Positions 48,721 through 61,761 are shown, counted from the stretch's first letter. The stretch: 64,000 bases of DNA from Blastobasis lacticolella (GCA_905147135.1 LR990043.1:19593584-19657583); one strand, 5' to 3'. The notes: generated by a model from the letters alone, not told the origin. A program made the numbers and translations.

Positions 48721-51261
48721 ATATTCTTAGCAGACAAAGCCGCTACTCCACAATATACTCGCAAAAACCGAACAATTTATATTCATCTACTTTTCTCTAG
48801 CCGATGAATTAGTATAGCGGACACAAATTTGCCTAATCAATGGTAGTTTTTACCCCACAAGCGTGTAATTTTACCTGTGTGGGACAGCATGGCGTCGCGG
48901 ACTGGTTTCTGGTCTTTTACGCGGAAATGGGTCAAGGATTATTTGTGTCGCTGTTTTTGTATGAGATACCGGTTGCATTCTCCCTACGGTACGAGACGTG
49001 GGTCGCCATCGCTTCCTCGTCTTTCTTCCTGATTACCTATTATTATTCGGGAAGACTTTTGTGGTGTGCGCTTGTCACGGTTTTGTGTAGTGTGTTACGG
49101 TTTGTAGTGAGTATGGTTTCGTTATTATGAAGTATTTGTTTATTTTCTATAATGTTAAAGTGTTAATAATGAAATTTACATTTGTAGAATATTTTTATCA
49201 AATACCATTTTTTATTTATTTTCGAATCTCCGATAGTTTAAATTGGTTAGAAGAAATATCAAAAAAATTGGAATACCTTATCAAAGTAAAATCGTAAAGT
49301 ATGCATAAGTTAGGTACATTAACATACACATTAAACAATTTCTATGTCCTTAAATGCGATCCAGAGGTACGCCCATGTCTTTACGCTTCTTATCACTGGT
49401 ACCTGATGTATTTTTACCCGACTGCCCGACGCAAAGGAAGGTAATGTGTTTATCAGCCTGTGTATGTATGAATTGCTATAAATATTAAGTACCCGTGTCC
49501 TCCTACTTTTATTAAAATAGGGCCCCGCCTGCTTTCAAGTTTCAATTAAACTAACGTTTGCACTTTATAAACTTATTTGCTTACACCATTCGGCTTATTT
49601 CTATCTTTTCGTTTTTAATAGCAGTCGGGGTTCTTACTTTTTGTACTGCTTATTTTATCTGTCGAATAAGTTATATACTATGTATAGAATTATTATCGTG
49701 GAGACGTACTAAGTCAAACTCAATCGCGACCAAAAACTAATTTCGGCCTTTCAGTTTCAGCTTCTCCAGACTCGTTGCTTTCGACTTCACCGTAAAATAG
49801 TTGGGTAAATTCATTTCCATTTCCAACTATCGCCCGCAAGAGGTGAGGGGAGGGCCGAAGGACAATCCCGGGAGATTCGGACGAGACGCTTACGTAAGTA
49901 GACGGTCGGAGGAACGTCGGTGCGCCTGCACTTAGACTCTAGTATGAATATACCTATAGTATGACGAAAAAGAGCAAGGACGGGAACCGTACTTTCTTCT
50001 GATAACGTAATAATGTATAATTCTAACTTTTTGGTAGGACTTTTGGAATGAAATGTTGTGTCGGTGAGAGAATACATGGAAGATTTGTTGTGTCATACGG
50101 TCGACAAACAGGCAAGCCGGCCACGTGATGACAAGTGGTCTCCGCTGCTTAATTAAAAGTTATTTCCTTTTGAAAATGTTTATTCCATCCAAATCTAGTG
50201 GCAAAAAGAGAAGATATTTCAAATAACGAAAATCGGTAAATAGCCCTTAGGTACTATTCACGATTCATGCGTTTAGGTTTCATGTACTTCATGAAAATGC
50301 AAAACCGCGGAGTAAACTGCTTTGTCACTGTGATGACTGAGCTAGCATGTCTCTAAACTACCTATATTATTTTAACAACGGATGCGCTTACAAAGTTACG
50401 GCAAAAGATAGCTTAATAAAAAAATTTTGTTGCAAATGAGTCTAACTTCAAAGTTTTGCTTTCGAAAGGGCTATGTGCATGCATTAAACCCTGTAAGATT
50501 ACCTTAATTTTAAGTGTGCTAAATAATTTCGCGCATGACTTGGATTAACCAACTTTAGCCAAATTGAATATCCGTCCAGAAGAAAAAAATTAAGAGAAAG
50601 AAAATGAAAAGATACACGAAAAGAGTGCCTATAAGAATTATTCCACGATTCTCCAATCTTTTTCCAAATTCCATCCGCAACTGAGACTCTTACGTGACGC
50701 TGAATAGACGCGGGTCAATTTACGCCCGCTCTCAAACCGAGGGAACGGGGACCAAACTTACGGGGACAGAATAAAATTATTAAAGTAAACAATGTCTTCA
50801 CGGCGACAAGCAAATTGTATTGTGTGACGGTATCTTTAGCTTTACTTCCTACTATTTATTTATTTATTCCATAATCTTTACAGCATTACTGTTTAAAAAC
50901 GAATGCGCCGTAAAATTAACATTAGGTACATCAATAATAAACCTTTGATTAATAATGATAATTTTAAATTTCTCATCTAAACCCCAAACACTGCCTGCAT
51001 ACATCCGCCCATCGACTCGCAAAATATCACAGTCAAGCCTGCTGATGCCAAAAACGAATTGAGTATAGTTAGTGCTCCAATGAGAGGTGCAATGGCGCGC
51101 TACACGATCCGAGTTCCGAGACATTACGTTGTCGTGGTCGATGCAATAGCCTAGATATAGGTGAAACGGAAAGTCACACAACCCCCCCACGCAAAATACG
51201 TCACACAAAAATAAGCAAGCCAGCATTACGCCTCACTTCTAGGAAACTAAATGCATACCTA
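48721..51261. other. Upstream non-coding DNA
   Basis: A 96-codon plus-strand frame at 48840-49130 and a 120-codon minus-strand frame at 50864-51226 show no known domain and no credible exon edges. A copy of a CAGGCAAGCCGGCCAC repeat lies at 50105-50150. Confidence 0.4.
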
Positions 51262-51532
51262 TTTTTTTTTTTTTTTTTTTTTTTTAATAATCGTGGACAT
51301 ATTCACACAACGCCATCTAGCCCCAAAGTAAGCAAAGCTTGTGTTATGGGTGCTAGATAACTGATAAACTACTTATATACTTTTAAATACATGCTTATTA
51401 TACATAGAACACCCAGACCCGTAACAGAAATTAAAATTCATCATTTCAATTCCTGCCCGGCCGGGAATCGAACCCGGGACCTCTTGCGTGGCAGACCGCG
51501 GCATGTTGACCACTGAACTACTCAGGTCGTCA
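51262..51532 (-). repeat. Full-length tRNA-Gly-derived SINE (family A) with poly(A) tail
   Basis: Minus strand: a head from 51532 (GACCTGAGTAGTTCAGTGG) with CTGCCACGCAAGAGG around a GCC anticodon and GGTTCGATTCCCGGCC as B box. The body includes TTCTGTTACGGGTCTGGGTG and GCTAGATGGCGTTGTGTG, ending in 24 A residues (51285-51262). The uninterrupted A tail suggests a fairly young insertion. Confidence 0.8.
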
Positions 51533-52189
51533 ATTTCTAACAAGTAACGATGTCTATTTATAACAAGTAACGATGATACATGCAATACTGCGCATAAACA
51601 CAAATGTAGGTACCTATAATATGCAAGCGTTACATAAGCGTCCTGAGACTTGGTAAATTTGTACCTAAAATTAGGCTCGTCAGTGTTGTGAATCATGCTT
51701 GGGCTAATGTAAACAATAGTTTTACACACAAGTGTTGTGTTGTCCAATTCTCGCGCATTGCAAACCACATGCGTGGTACAAAAAGGATAAGTTAGGCAGG
51801 ACTTTGTTTGTAATTTAGGTACTCATGCCGCCGTGGTATCTGTATTGAATGCGTCAAATGCATTCGTTTTAAGTAGGTAGGTTGATAAAACCTTGACCAT
51901 GATTCAGGATATCCGTTAATTTATTTATTTATAGGATATGCAACAGCAATTTTATTCTACATTATTAAAATTTAAAAGCCATTATCAGGATAACACAATT
52001 ACAGCAATTTAGGTAAACAAACGAAGTTTAGGAACACACAGGTTAATACAGGAATATTGTAGAAGGTTACGGTAAGGGTTTTTTAAGTGATAGGTTAGAA
52101 ATCTTATTTTTATTCAATAGGATCGACCTAAATAATTACGTCATTGCGTTTTTCTATTCTGACATTATTTAGGTATACATTCAACGTCA

Positions 52190-52250
52190 CAACTTTTTCC
52201 CTTAGGGGTAGTATGAGACCACATTGTTCCACTTGCTAGGGTTCTGACCA
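52190..52250 (+). repeat. Interspersed repeat (family E)
   Basis: CCCTTAGGGGTAGTATGAGA and CCACATTGTTCCACTTGCTA align with copies at 19590 and 57365. Confidence 0.5.
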
Positions 52251-53401
52251 CGGAACAAAAACAACCCTGTTAAAAAACATTTAGTCCTGACAAATATCTA
52301 TGACATTAAGACGGTAAATCAATAATTTATAACGCCGCCAGCCTCGTAGGAATACTCCCAATGGCAGTGGTCTGGACTCATTCTTCTTATTCTTTTAATT
52401 TTTATTTTTTGTATAATGTTTTACTTTTGTTTAAGTAGGTACTGTAAATATAGTAAGTAGTGTCATATTTTGTATGAATTAGATATTAATCTGAATAATA
52501 CGTTTTGACGGTAGGGAAAAATTATTTTTAAGTAATTTAGGCATAATAAGGATATGTGCTTTATGTTAGTTTCTGTCCATACATCTGGACAGTGCTGGAG
52601 AGGGCTGTTTTTTATTTTGTGGTGCCGTAAAGGTGTATCCAATCTAACACGTAATTAATCTTATTACATCACAGGGAATGCATTTTATCTCCAATTCCAC
52701 AAACAATATGCATCGTACCATAGAATGCAATTAATGTAGGTCAGTATTTCAAAAATAAAAAAACTCCTTTCTTATCAATTCGATACGGAATCTTTTGGCA
52801 CAAGGTTAGCTTAGGTTAGGTTAGTTTTTATGACCTAGATTCGGCAATAGACATCGCTTTTATCGAGACAGCCAGCGCTACAAATAGGTTGATTAACTTA
52901 TATAGTTTTTTTTTTTATTATTTTAGTTTTGTTATATTATAAATAGTTTGTAAGGAAAGGACATTTGTTAATCTTTCGCAAAAGCTACAGAACGAATTTT
53001 GGATTTTTATTAAATTTAATTTAGGTAGTTCCTGCGGAATTATGGAATTACATTATTTAATTTTAACAGAGAATCTAGTCCTGCAGCTTGTGCATATCTA
53101 GTACCCGTATTCAGATACGTGACTGTGAGGTCTTACTACATTACGTCCATGGGTATCACAGTGCGCGAACATACAGGGTTCCAATTATCTAATATAGTAA
53201 TCTACTGTTTTTGGGGTCCGCCTACTATTATTTTAAAATTTTAATATAGTAGGCGAAACTACTACATTTTATCAGCAAAGTTGCGTATCATTATCACTTA
53301 CCGTAAAACGGAATGCTTCCTAAATTTTAATGTTTAGAATTCTGAAATAACTAAAGGTTATTGTGGTCCTCTTTTAGGTATTGTTATGATTTTGTCCTCT
53401 T

Positions 53402-53482
53402 GCAGTCGCTTCACTGCCAAACCCTAGATCATGGTCGGCGGACCCCTTCATAACCGGCACATTAACGCCAAGATGATTATTT
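53402..53482 (+). repeat. SINE family B tail fragment
   Basis: GCAGTCGCTTCACTGCCAAA, GATCATGGTCGGCGGACCCC and CACATTAACGCCAAGATGAT. Confidence 0.6.
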
Positions 53483-55799
53483 AGATTTTGATCAATTTTG
53501 TGCCCTTATCAATACGTAATTTTTTATTTTATATCTATTAGGTATATCTTCTAGACGTTTCATATCTTACTTACGCAGCGTAATTTTTTCACAAAAGTCT
53601 CCTTAAGTCCGTACGCTTTATTTAGTTATCGTACGCATTATATAAACCTTGCAACGCACTGATAACACATATTTTCCTATACTACTCTAATCTGTTATCT
53701 CTAAGTACCTACATACGGTATAAAACTCATACATACGCATAGCACACTGATATTTTTGTATGTAACCACCCGAAATCCGATTGTAGTAGGCCTAAAAAGG
53801 TTATCATTGCATACAGATATAATGTTTGTACATACTGGCTACTTAAACGTCATAAATACCTCTATATCGCAGTTGTACGTAATTTAGTTTGATGTGTAAT
53901 CATTTTACGAGTATAATTTTGAGGATAAAAATATAAATAGAGTCTAGGCAAACTCTATAACCGAAGGACTAAGCAAGAAGTTTTCGCAGAATTGCTTTGC
54001 ATTAAAATGTTATTGCAATACTTACGAAAATCGAATACAAAGAATAGAGTATTTATTGAATACTGTATTGTTGGGAGCTTTGACCTCATCCTTATAGGTT
54101 TTCATAATAACTTTAGCCTTCTGAAGATAAAACATTGAAGTCAACGATTTAATAATTACTTAGGTACCTAGTAACTTATTATCTACGAAACAAGATAAGA
54201 AACCATTGCCAAAAATAAAAGTTTGAAAATAGAGCTTGCAGTATAAAATGCGTGCTCAAAGACGAGTTTATTTATAGCATCCCATGGGCTAGTATTTGGC
54301 AAACGCAAGCGCAGAAATATCATAAATGATTCACCATAATACCTACCATGATGTTTGATTGTGAATTTAGCTTGCGGAACGTACAGACGTACAAATATAC
54401 CGAAACATTCGCTAGCAAAATCGCATCGTGTCATTAGAATTTTGTCCTAACATTGCCTAGCAATAGGTACTAACCCACACAGACGCATGCGCCGAAAAAA
54501 ATGCGCGTCTTCATAGACAAACTAATTTACAAATTCAAATTTTATACAATACTGGCGAGCATGAATTTAAATATACGCATTATATTATGTATAATATATG
54601 TTATAGGCAGCGGCTTCATAGTAAATAGCGACCAATCACAAGAGTGCGTGCTAAACGGAAAATTCAATTCTCGTAGGTACTGTCAGTCGCCTCTGCGAGC
54701 CGCCGCGAACTAGATGCGTGGGCGCAGGCGTCGATGCGGAAACCACTACAAATATTTATTTACCTACCTACCTAACTCTCCTCTCAAAGCTATGGAGAGA
54801 AAACTCTTTAGCAATAAGGTTCTTAAACCTTACCTTGACGTTTTGGGATGTATTTTTGGCTGTTATATCGATCTACGCAACGTTTTAGCTGTTGTATTAT
54901 TATTACATAGTGTGTAGCAGCATGTCGCTATGATTCACGCTCATGCTAATGTTATTGAACCCAAATGAGAGGAGATGTGAGGAGTCGGTAGTAGAGATTT
55001 CAAGAGCAATTGTGCGTCAAACGGAGTGCGCCCAGGCACGACCGCGGTAGGTGCTAATCTCTCGCGGCCACACTGACAGTTTCTATGCAAATGTAATGCG
55101 TTGCGTGACCAGTTTCGCCTCACAGTGGTTCCGGGCCTACTCTTGCTCGGTCTATTCACGAACATAATTTATTTTCCTACCCATTATGTTGCCATGTTGC
55201 CAAACTGGATCCTCCGGCGAATCCATTAAGACAGCGCGCCCGATTCTGATGATCGTTAGATCCACGATAAGATGGTGTTGACGCGGAACTAAGTTGACGC
55301 AGTCGGTTTCCCGATACTGCAAAAATAATACTTAATGATGCAATATCGACGTACAGAAATTGAAATACGGCCGTCTCTTTATCAAGTTCAATAGCCCCAA
55401 AACGACAGCACGTGTATGCGAAAAAGTAGATACTGCACCCAATTGCGCCAATGTGTCTCCTGGCCAGACCATCTTAAGGTGCAAAATTCAGTACTCGCTC
55501 ATGCGCTTAAAATGTATCGTATGCTTCTGGGTGTCAATGCGTATTTATCAATGACACGTTATTTCGAGTATTATTTGGAATACAACCCGCATTGACTTTC
55601 AGATGAGGCTGTACGCAATTTCCCGCGTAGCTGCGTCGCCGGGTCAAATCTAAGCAGGTAGACAATAAATATAGTGCGGAAATCGCATCTATACATACTA
55701 CAGCACTAATCAAGCGCCATATTGCTGTGACTACTCCACGCCGTACCAATAAAAAGGGACGATACTTTCCTCGCTTCCATTGAAACACAGTCCTCGTAG
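53483..55799. other. Upstream non-coding DNA
   Basis: No exon, RNA or named repeat recognised. Short frames at 54183-54917 have no domain features. Confidence 0.4.
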
Positions 55800-56240
55800 C
55801 GCAAACAGTAATCCACTCAGATCGCGTGCACAACTGTCATAGTTCTGCGCACGGGCGCTCGCTCACTAGTGTACGGTCGCGGTATCACTGGCGCTGCACT
55901 GTGCGCGTGTTCACTTCCGCGTGGCGCGCGCGGCGCTCGCTGTGCTGCTGCGTGTCGCTCCTAGCCGGGGGGAGCCTCGCGAATGCGACCGCCGAAAACT
56001 CGCGCGGCCGTCGCCCGAATGCAGAAAATTCGGAACGCTGAGTGGGGGCTCTACGTCTATCCGCGGCGCGGTACGTGCAGCGCTGTGCTATGAAAAAAAT
56101 CCAAGGTTAACGCGTTACGCGCTCTGCCAAAAAGACGCGCGCAGTAAAAAGGCGGCTAGAGCGATGCCCCTCGCGGGCCCTCCGGTGCAGCCGTCTGCGC
56201 GAGCGTTATTACTCGCGCTATTGCTGTGCTAGGTACCTAT
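55800..56240. promoter_or_regulatory. CpG-rich island, candidate promoter
   Basis: The densest CpG block in the window (runs such as GGCGCGCGCGGCGCTCGC at 55923). Long frames here (55826-56041, 55921-56232) reflect the lack of AT-rich stops. An initiator-like CACTCAGATCG lies on the plus strand near 55814. A minus-strand chinmo promoter is possible because an upstream 5' UTR exon is required, but no start site or donor is clear. Confidence 0.3.
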
Positions 56241-57364
56241 GATTGCTATTATGTGGTCGGTGGGCGATTCGGGATCGGTACGCGCTGCAATGCCGCATAA
56301 CCTTCGTAGGAGTTTTGCGTTGATGTTAGGTACGTTAGATTTGATTGCATTGCGGTTTGTTCATAGAAATGCAAAAGAAATTTAACCTGGGTACTTATGT
56401 TGCTTTAGTTAGATCAATCATGAAAATACCTACCTAGACAATAGTAATTATGAATAATTACGAAAATTTACTGAAATTACATACTTAATAATGATGCCAA
56501 TAAAAACTAAAGAAAAACAAATTTAATTGTGTAATTAAAAAGCACCTATCACATAGATAATCATTTTTTAATAAACAGCTTTTTATTATTAGCAGATTAA
56601 AATTAAAATTTGTATATTGATGAAGACATTGGTACATTTACTTTTCAAACGTTGATTAATAAAAATCACCCTGATTATTAAGAAAGCTAGCTGCTAGATG
56701 CTAGCCTGATCGGCGTACATCCAGGAAAAAAGACTGAGAGAGATGTTTGTCTTTTCTTTCTCTTGCAACTTACCACGAGTGTGAAAGAGATAGGTAGTGC
56801 ACTCGAGCGTACGCGTGGATGCGAGCGGTTTCAAAAATTGGACTGCAGTCCAAGAACCTCAATAGACCAGAAAATGCGTCACAGCGATCTATTGCATGGC
56901 GTGGACCCAGTTTTAAAGGATATTGTCTAACAGAAGGCGTTTAAAGAAAACTGTTGAATTTCGCATACTTTGATAAGTGAAAATTCGATGTTAAAAATCT
57001 TACGTAACTTCAGATACAGTCAGGTCAAGAAACGGTTTATCATCATCATCCGAGCGGTCAATTCCAGCGCTAAGGTTCGGTTTCCTACTTTTTCTTTTCC
57101 ACTTTTCCTGATCTTCGGCATCCTCACGTCGTAAGCCGATGGCTCTCGCGGCCGACTCGGCGATGTCAATTTATCGCTTCTTGGGTCTGCTTGAGAATCG
57201 CTCAGGTTGAGACTGCCAACTGTCAGAATGTAATTGCATGGGAAAATCAACTTTGTTGCTTCATGGCGCGCTATTGACAAATTGGGAATTGTACTAACTG
57301 TCCGGAATTGAAAAGTCGTGCAGCCTAAATTCAACCTTAGAGTGATAAAGATATATCCTGGTCG

Positions 57365-57465
57365 CCGCGTCGTTTTCCCATAGGATTAGACAGAGACCAC
57401 ATTGTTTCATTAGCTGCGGTCCTGACTTACCTCTATCGCTTCTTCCAAATACAATAACCCTTTCA
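57365..57465 (+). repeat. Interspersed repeat (family E)
   Basis: TTTTCCCATAGGATTAGACA, GAGACCACATTGTTTCATTA and CCTGACTTACCTCTATCGCT. Longer than the other two copies. Confidence 0.55.
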
Positions 57466-57532
57466 TATATGTTCGTCTGTTTTATTGTAGATATGAACTT
57501 TTGACCTGACCTTTCTTTCAAAATATCTTTAT

Positions 57533-57628
57533 AAACAAAGTCGCTTCCCGACATCTGTCCCTGTGAACGCTTAGATATTTAAAACTACGCAACAATAGAA
57601 AGAGTGATTCAAGAGGAAGATTTATTAT
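57533..57628 (+). repeat. Interspersed repeat (family D)
   Basis: ACAAAGTCGCTTCCCGACAT, GCTTAGATATTTAAAACTAC and AGAGTGATTCAAGAGGAAGA. Confidence 0.6.
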
Positions 57629-58006
57629 TTTATTATATTTGTACTAAAATTGATAAATGTGGGAGAAGCGAGAGTATTTGCCAGCTTCGCAGCAAGTCTA
57701 ACAATGTGGTCTGCTACCCTTACGGGGAAACGGCGTAACATTATCACACATCTATGTACGTATGTTGAACAATACATCAATAACTATTACGTGATGTATG
57801 TTTGGTTATTGATCCCAAATCGTTCCTAACGTTTGGGCAGCCATAGAACGTGTGGCCTTGAGCTTCCAGTTAATAGTTCCGTAAACAAAACTATGACATG
57901 ATGCGGCTTCATGCCACTGAAAATGCTGAAAATCATTCGCTTACATACTCAGCGCAATTTTTTAATCTAGCCCAAGCATGGATTAAATGAAAATAAGGAT
58001 GTTACT

Positions 58007-58472
58007 AGGGCCTCGAGTCCGTTTTACTAATGGCTCGATCGAATTGGAATTGGGTAGCAATCGTACCTCAATCGCACTTTGACACGGTTTTGGTTTTCCT
58101 ACTTATAAAAGACCAATCTAATTCGATTGATTTTCGATTGCTGTTACAATCGTAGCTCGATTCGTTTGTGTGATAAAATGGTATTCTCCTCTTATTTGAC
58201 AAAGATCTTCATTGCGGACAATTTAATTTACGAGAAATTAAAAGTATAGGAATATTAAATCTATTAAAGACGTAAATTTGTTCAGTCACTCGGTAGGTAG
58301 ATTTTAGAAGGCAACACTAAGGAGACCATCGATAGAGAGTCGATTCGATTACAACTCTATTGCGCTTATTTACAAGTTTTGCAGAATACCCAATTTGTCT
58401 CTAGTTGTAATCTACTGTAATCGAACCCCAATCGAATTGTAAGATAACTAAAAAAAGCGAACTTGAGGCCCT
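58007..58472. mobile_element. Non-autonomous inverted-repeat element, 466 bp
   Basis: Starts AGGGCCTCGAGTCCGTTTT and ends AAAAAGCGAACTTGAGGCCCT; the ends are imperfect reverse complements. The interior is rich in CGATTCGATT-type motifs. No clear target-site duplication and no transposase. Confidence 0.55.
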
Positions 58473-58906
58473 GGGAGGCCCTTACCATCAGGTGACATGC
58501 TTGTTCGATTGTGTCCCTCCGTTTTAAAACAGTGTCGGAATATTAACAGAAAAGGATTCTGGATTAATTGATTGCATTACTTACGGTATCACCATCTCAA
58601 AAATAAACTTAAAAATGTTGTAAGTTCCTATTAGGTTGGTTAAAGAAAAAAGTTTAGATATTTCTAAATTAATATGTTATCAATAGTTATCTTGTAGAGC
58701 TAGTACGACCACGTTTGCATGCATTATGTAAGTTGATTACTCATGAGTCACGATATTTTACTCAGAATTTAGTAATTAGGAGGTACAATACAAGATAAAG
58801 AGAATTGTTATAATCTTTTTTATCTACACTCATAGTTTAATGTTCCAATTACATATTCGAAAACAGTCGTTTAAGGGTACACTTTTTTCACGCCAGAATA
58901 TAAAAT

Positions 58907-58982
58907 TTTAAAAAATTACTTTTCGATACAGCATTTCCCATACTATTTTCATTACAGCTGTATCGTAAAATAACTTTTTAAT
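58907..58982. repeat. Imperfect hairpin, about 25-bp arms
   Basis: The left arm ends TTCGATACAGC (to 58932) and the right arm begins GCTGTATCG (58957), with a 24-nt loop. Pairing continues into AT-rich flanks with a few mismatches. Confidence 0.6.
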
Positions 58983-59335
58983 CATGATGCACCACTTTTA
59001 TTTTTTAATTTTTTGTCGGGCGCCGGGACACGGCGTAATGTAGGCTGAATACTTAGATGTCTTTAACAAATTCAAATTCAAATTTAAATTTCCCTGTTTA
59101 TATTCTGTGTAATTGTTTTCCCGCAGATTCCCGCTAAACAGAATATTTTGTGTTTGTGAATGTTTTTTCTTATTTTAAGCAAATAAATAGATAAATGTGA
59201 AAGTAGTAAAGTGAATTTTCCGCCGCGTGATATCCTCGACGCGTAAATACAACAGAACTGACTCGCAGCTTACTTACAGCTAAGTTGAGAAAATTATAGG
59301 TACGATATTTTAACATAAAAATATGAGTGTAGATA

Positions 59336-59472
59336 AAGTAGTACGCAACTGCATATAATTAGGTATTAAAACACTCGTGTCAAACTATTATCATACTCGG
59401 CTACGCCTCGTATGATAAACAGACACTCATGTTTTAATACCCCCTTTTATATGACAGTTGCATAAACTACTA
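59336..59472. repeat. 137-bp imperfect palindrome
   Basis: The arms meet near 59403 (ACTCGG-CTACGCC-TCGT). Paired landmarks: TATTATCATACTCG with TCGTATGATAA; GGTATTAAAACACTCGTGT with ACACTCATGTTTTAATACC; CGCAACTGCATATA with TATATGACAGTTGC. A foldback MITE is the likely origin. Confidence 0.7.
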
Positions 59473-59939
59473 TTATATCGGATTCTTTGAAAACGTACTC
59501 GCATACTTTACTGTGTAAAATACCCGGAGATACCCGTTATTTTGAGAGGAATTGGAATACATAAAGATAATTTTATTGTTCAATTACAACTACGTTTTAC
59601 TTATTTGTTCATTACAATAATAATAAAGCATATTTTTGCTATATTTTTCTACACGCTGTTATCATTCTCATTTCAGTTATAGATTATATTAACTTCAATA
59701 AATAAACAACAACCAAATTGATAAACTCCATAAACTACTAAAAGTACATCGTCCCTATCTCTGACACTACTACGCGGAAATTATTTAAATAACTTTATTT
59801 AATCCGCGGCTTCTGCAGCTCTATTTCGTTAATTATTATGAAAACGTACACATGTTATGCAACCTCTACCTGCTCTAGAAAACTCTACAATCCAAATAAG
59901 AATTCAATTTTCAAGAATTCAAGGAAGTTTTTGATTAGG

Positions 59940-60215
59940 TTATTATCTGATATTTGAAAAGTATTTTTCGGGTTCCTGAGTCGTCCTGTGCTGACGCCCA
60001 CTGCTGGGCTAGAGATATCCCCCAAAGGCCGTTCCTGTACCTTCCGCATCCAGCTGGTACCTGCGATCTTTACCAAGTCATCTACCAAGTCATCGGTCCT
60101 TGTGTGACGCCTACCCTCGCTGCGTCTTCTGGGTACGTGGTCACCTCACGAGAACTGGAGAACTTTACAGCCCTGTCGACCATCTGTTCTGCGAGCTATG
60201 TGCCTTGCCCACTGC
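59940..60215 (-). pseudogene. LINE reverse-transcriptase C-terminal remnant
   Basis: The minus strand encodes DDLVKIAGTSWMRK (60082-60041), then a frame-shifted relative of the AQ/E-R-W...AQQW tail typical of the end of insect non-LTR retrotransposon ORF2. A 12-bp duplication (TACCAAGTCATC twice, 60070-60093) and stops break the frame. Inactive fragment. Confidence 0.65.
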
Positions 60216-60775
60216 TATAAGGTACGCAGTAATAAAACCAAAAAATATTTTAAAGGTGTAAGTTATTCTTTAACGACAATCAAGCATTCCTCACTCAAAC
60301 TACGAGTACTAGCAGTACAGCAATGCGTGAAACAAAAATGTGCAGTTCCAAAAAAGAACAATAACAAAATTTCAATACGGTCTGATTTGTTATCAACGAC
60401 ACCAAGGCCGCCCGAATTATGATAACGCGATTGAATTAGAATACAGGGTGTCCGAAAACTAATGCGCATCTGAAATGGATAATAAATTGGGGAACATTTT
60501 GTAAATTCCGTATATATACCTGTTCTACGCACAAATTGTCATCCTATAGAAACGCTTCTTAGGTCTTCACTTTTTAACAGTGCTGTGAAGTATAACAGGG
60601 CTGCGATTCTCTAAGAAACATTATAGATAATAACGATGAAATGTAGGATGTTCTGTCGGGTGAATTTACGCGTTGCTTGGCAACCTGGCCACGATCTGTC
60701 ACGTTTCATCGTTGCGCTCACGGATGTTGCCTTAGAGAGTAACATAGCTGCACTTTTTTTTCATACTCGCATTTT

Positions 60776-60910
60776 GACGACCTGAGTGGTTCAGTGGTCA
60801 ACATACCAGCAAGAGGTCCCGGGTTCGATTCCCGGCCGGGCAGAAATTTAAATGATTAATTTTAATTTCTGTTAGGGGTCTGGGTGTTCTATGTTTAATA
60901 ATAATAATAA
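60776..60910 (+). repeat. tRNA-Gly-derived SINE (family A) lacking the anticodon arm
   Basis: TGACGACCTGAGTGGTTCAG, then ACATACCAGCAAGAGG, then GGTTCGATTCCCGGCCGGGC. About 12 bp spanning the anticodon is missing compared with 51262-51532. The tail continues to CTGGGTGTTCTATG and then a TAA microsatellite. Confidence 0.75.
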
Positions 60911-61086
60911 TTTTTATTTCTTAAATCAACATTTGTAGTGTGTACATCAGGTTGAATACTCCCAGTAGACAATATTCTTTGTCTGTGTTGGGATAGTCCG
61001 CTCCTCTTAGAATACTCGATAGACTTAGAAGAAACGTGTTATGTTGAAGGTTTTGAAAATTATTCATGTTTGCAGGCAGGCAGAAG

Positions 61087-61753
61087 CCTTTTGGCGAGGC
61101 TGGTCATTTTCTTGAATAGTCAATTTAGAAGAGCGTCATGTTCGTTCCAAGTCATTTTCGTAGTAGGTCAATTTCGTGGGAGGTCATTTTCTGGTTTAGT
61201 CATATTTTTATATTGCGACAGTTTTTTTAAGTAAGTACTTCTTCTAAACCGAATTTTATGTAACTATGCACAAATACTCAGTTCAAGCATACTGCATATC
61301 TCTCTCTTCAAGCATACTGCATAGAACTTGTCAAAAGTTACCAAATAAGTCCAAACTCGACTTGGTTACTAGCAACGGTTGAAGAGTTCCATTGTCCACT
61401 TCCTGAATCCATCATCAGGCCGTCGCCTTCAAGCATACTGCATATAACTCATCAGAAGTAACCAAATGAGTCCAAACTCGACTTGGTTACTAGCAACGGT
61501 TGAAGAGTTCCATTGTCCACCTCCTGACTCCATCATCAGATCCTCATGTATATATAATAATATTGTACTATCACATGAACTTAGTATGTGTGCATAGTAA
61601 CATAAGAATCGGTTTAGAGGAAGTACTTGAAAAAGCTGTCGCAGTATAAAAAGATAACCAAACCAGAAAATGACGTCCTTAGAAATTGACCTACTGAGAA
61701 GATGACAACCCAGAAAATGACTTTTTAAGAAAATGACCTGCCTCGCCAAAAGG
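61087..61753. mobile_element. Foldback DNA transposon (MITE), 667 bp, 8-bp target duplication
   Basis: Terminal repeats CCTTTTGGCGAGGC / GCCTCGCCAAAAGG extend imperfectly for about 170 bp. Each arm carries spaced GTCATTTTCT-type blocks. Flanks GGCAGAAG at 61079-61086 and 61754-61761 are identical, as for hAT (or P) superfamily insertions. The centre holds two units of about 120 bp (starting CTTCAAGCATACTGCATA near 61308 and 61430). No transposase. A truncated copy lies at 5993-6336. Confidence 0.8.
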
Positions 61754-61761
61754 GGCAGAAG

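Noticed and set aside
55826..56232. Overlapping 71- and 103-codon frames
   Set aside because: Explained by the CpG island lacking AT-rich stop codons; arginine/alanine-rich translations with no family likeness.
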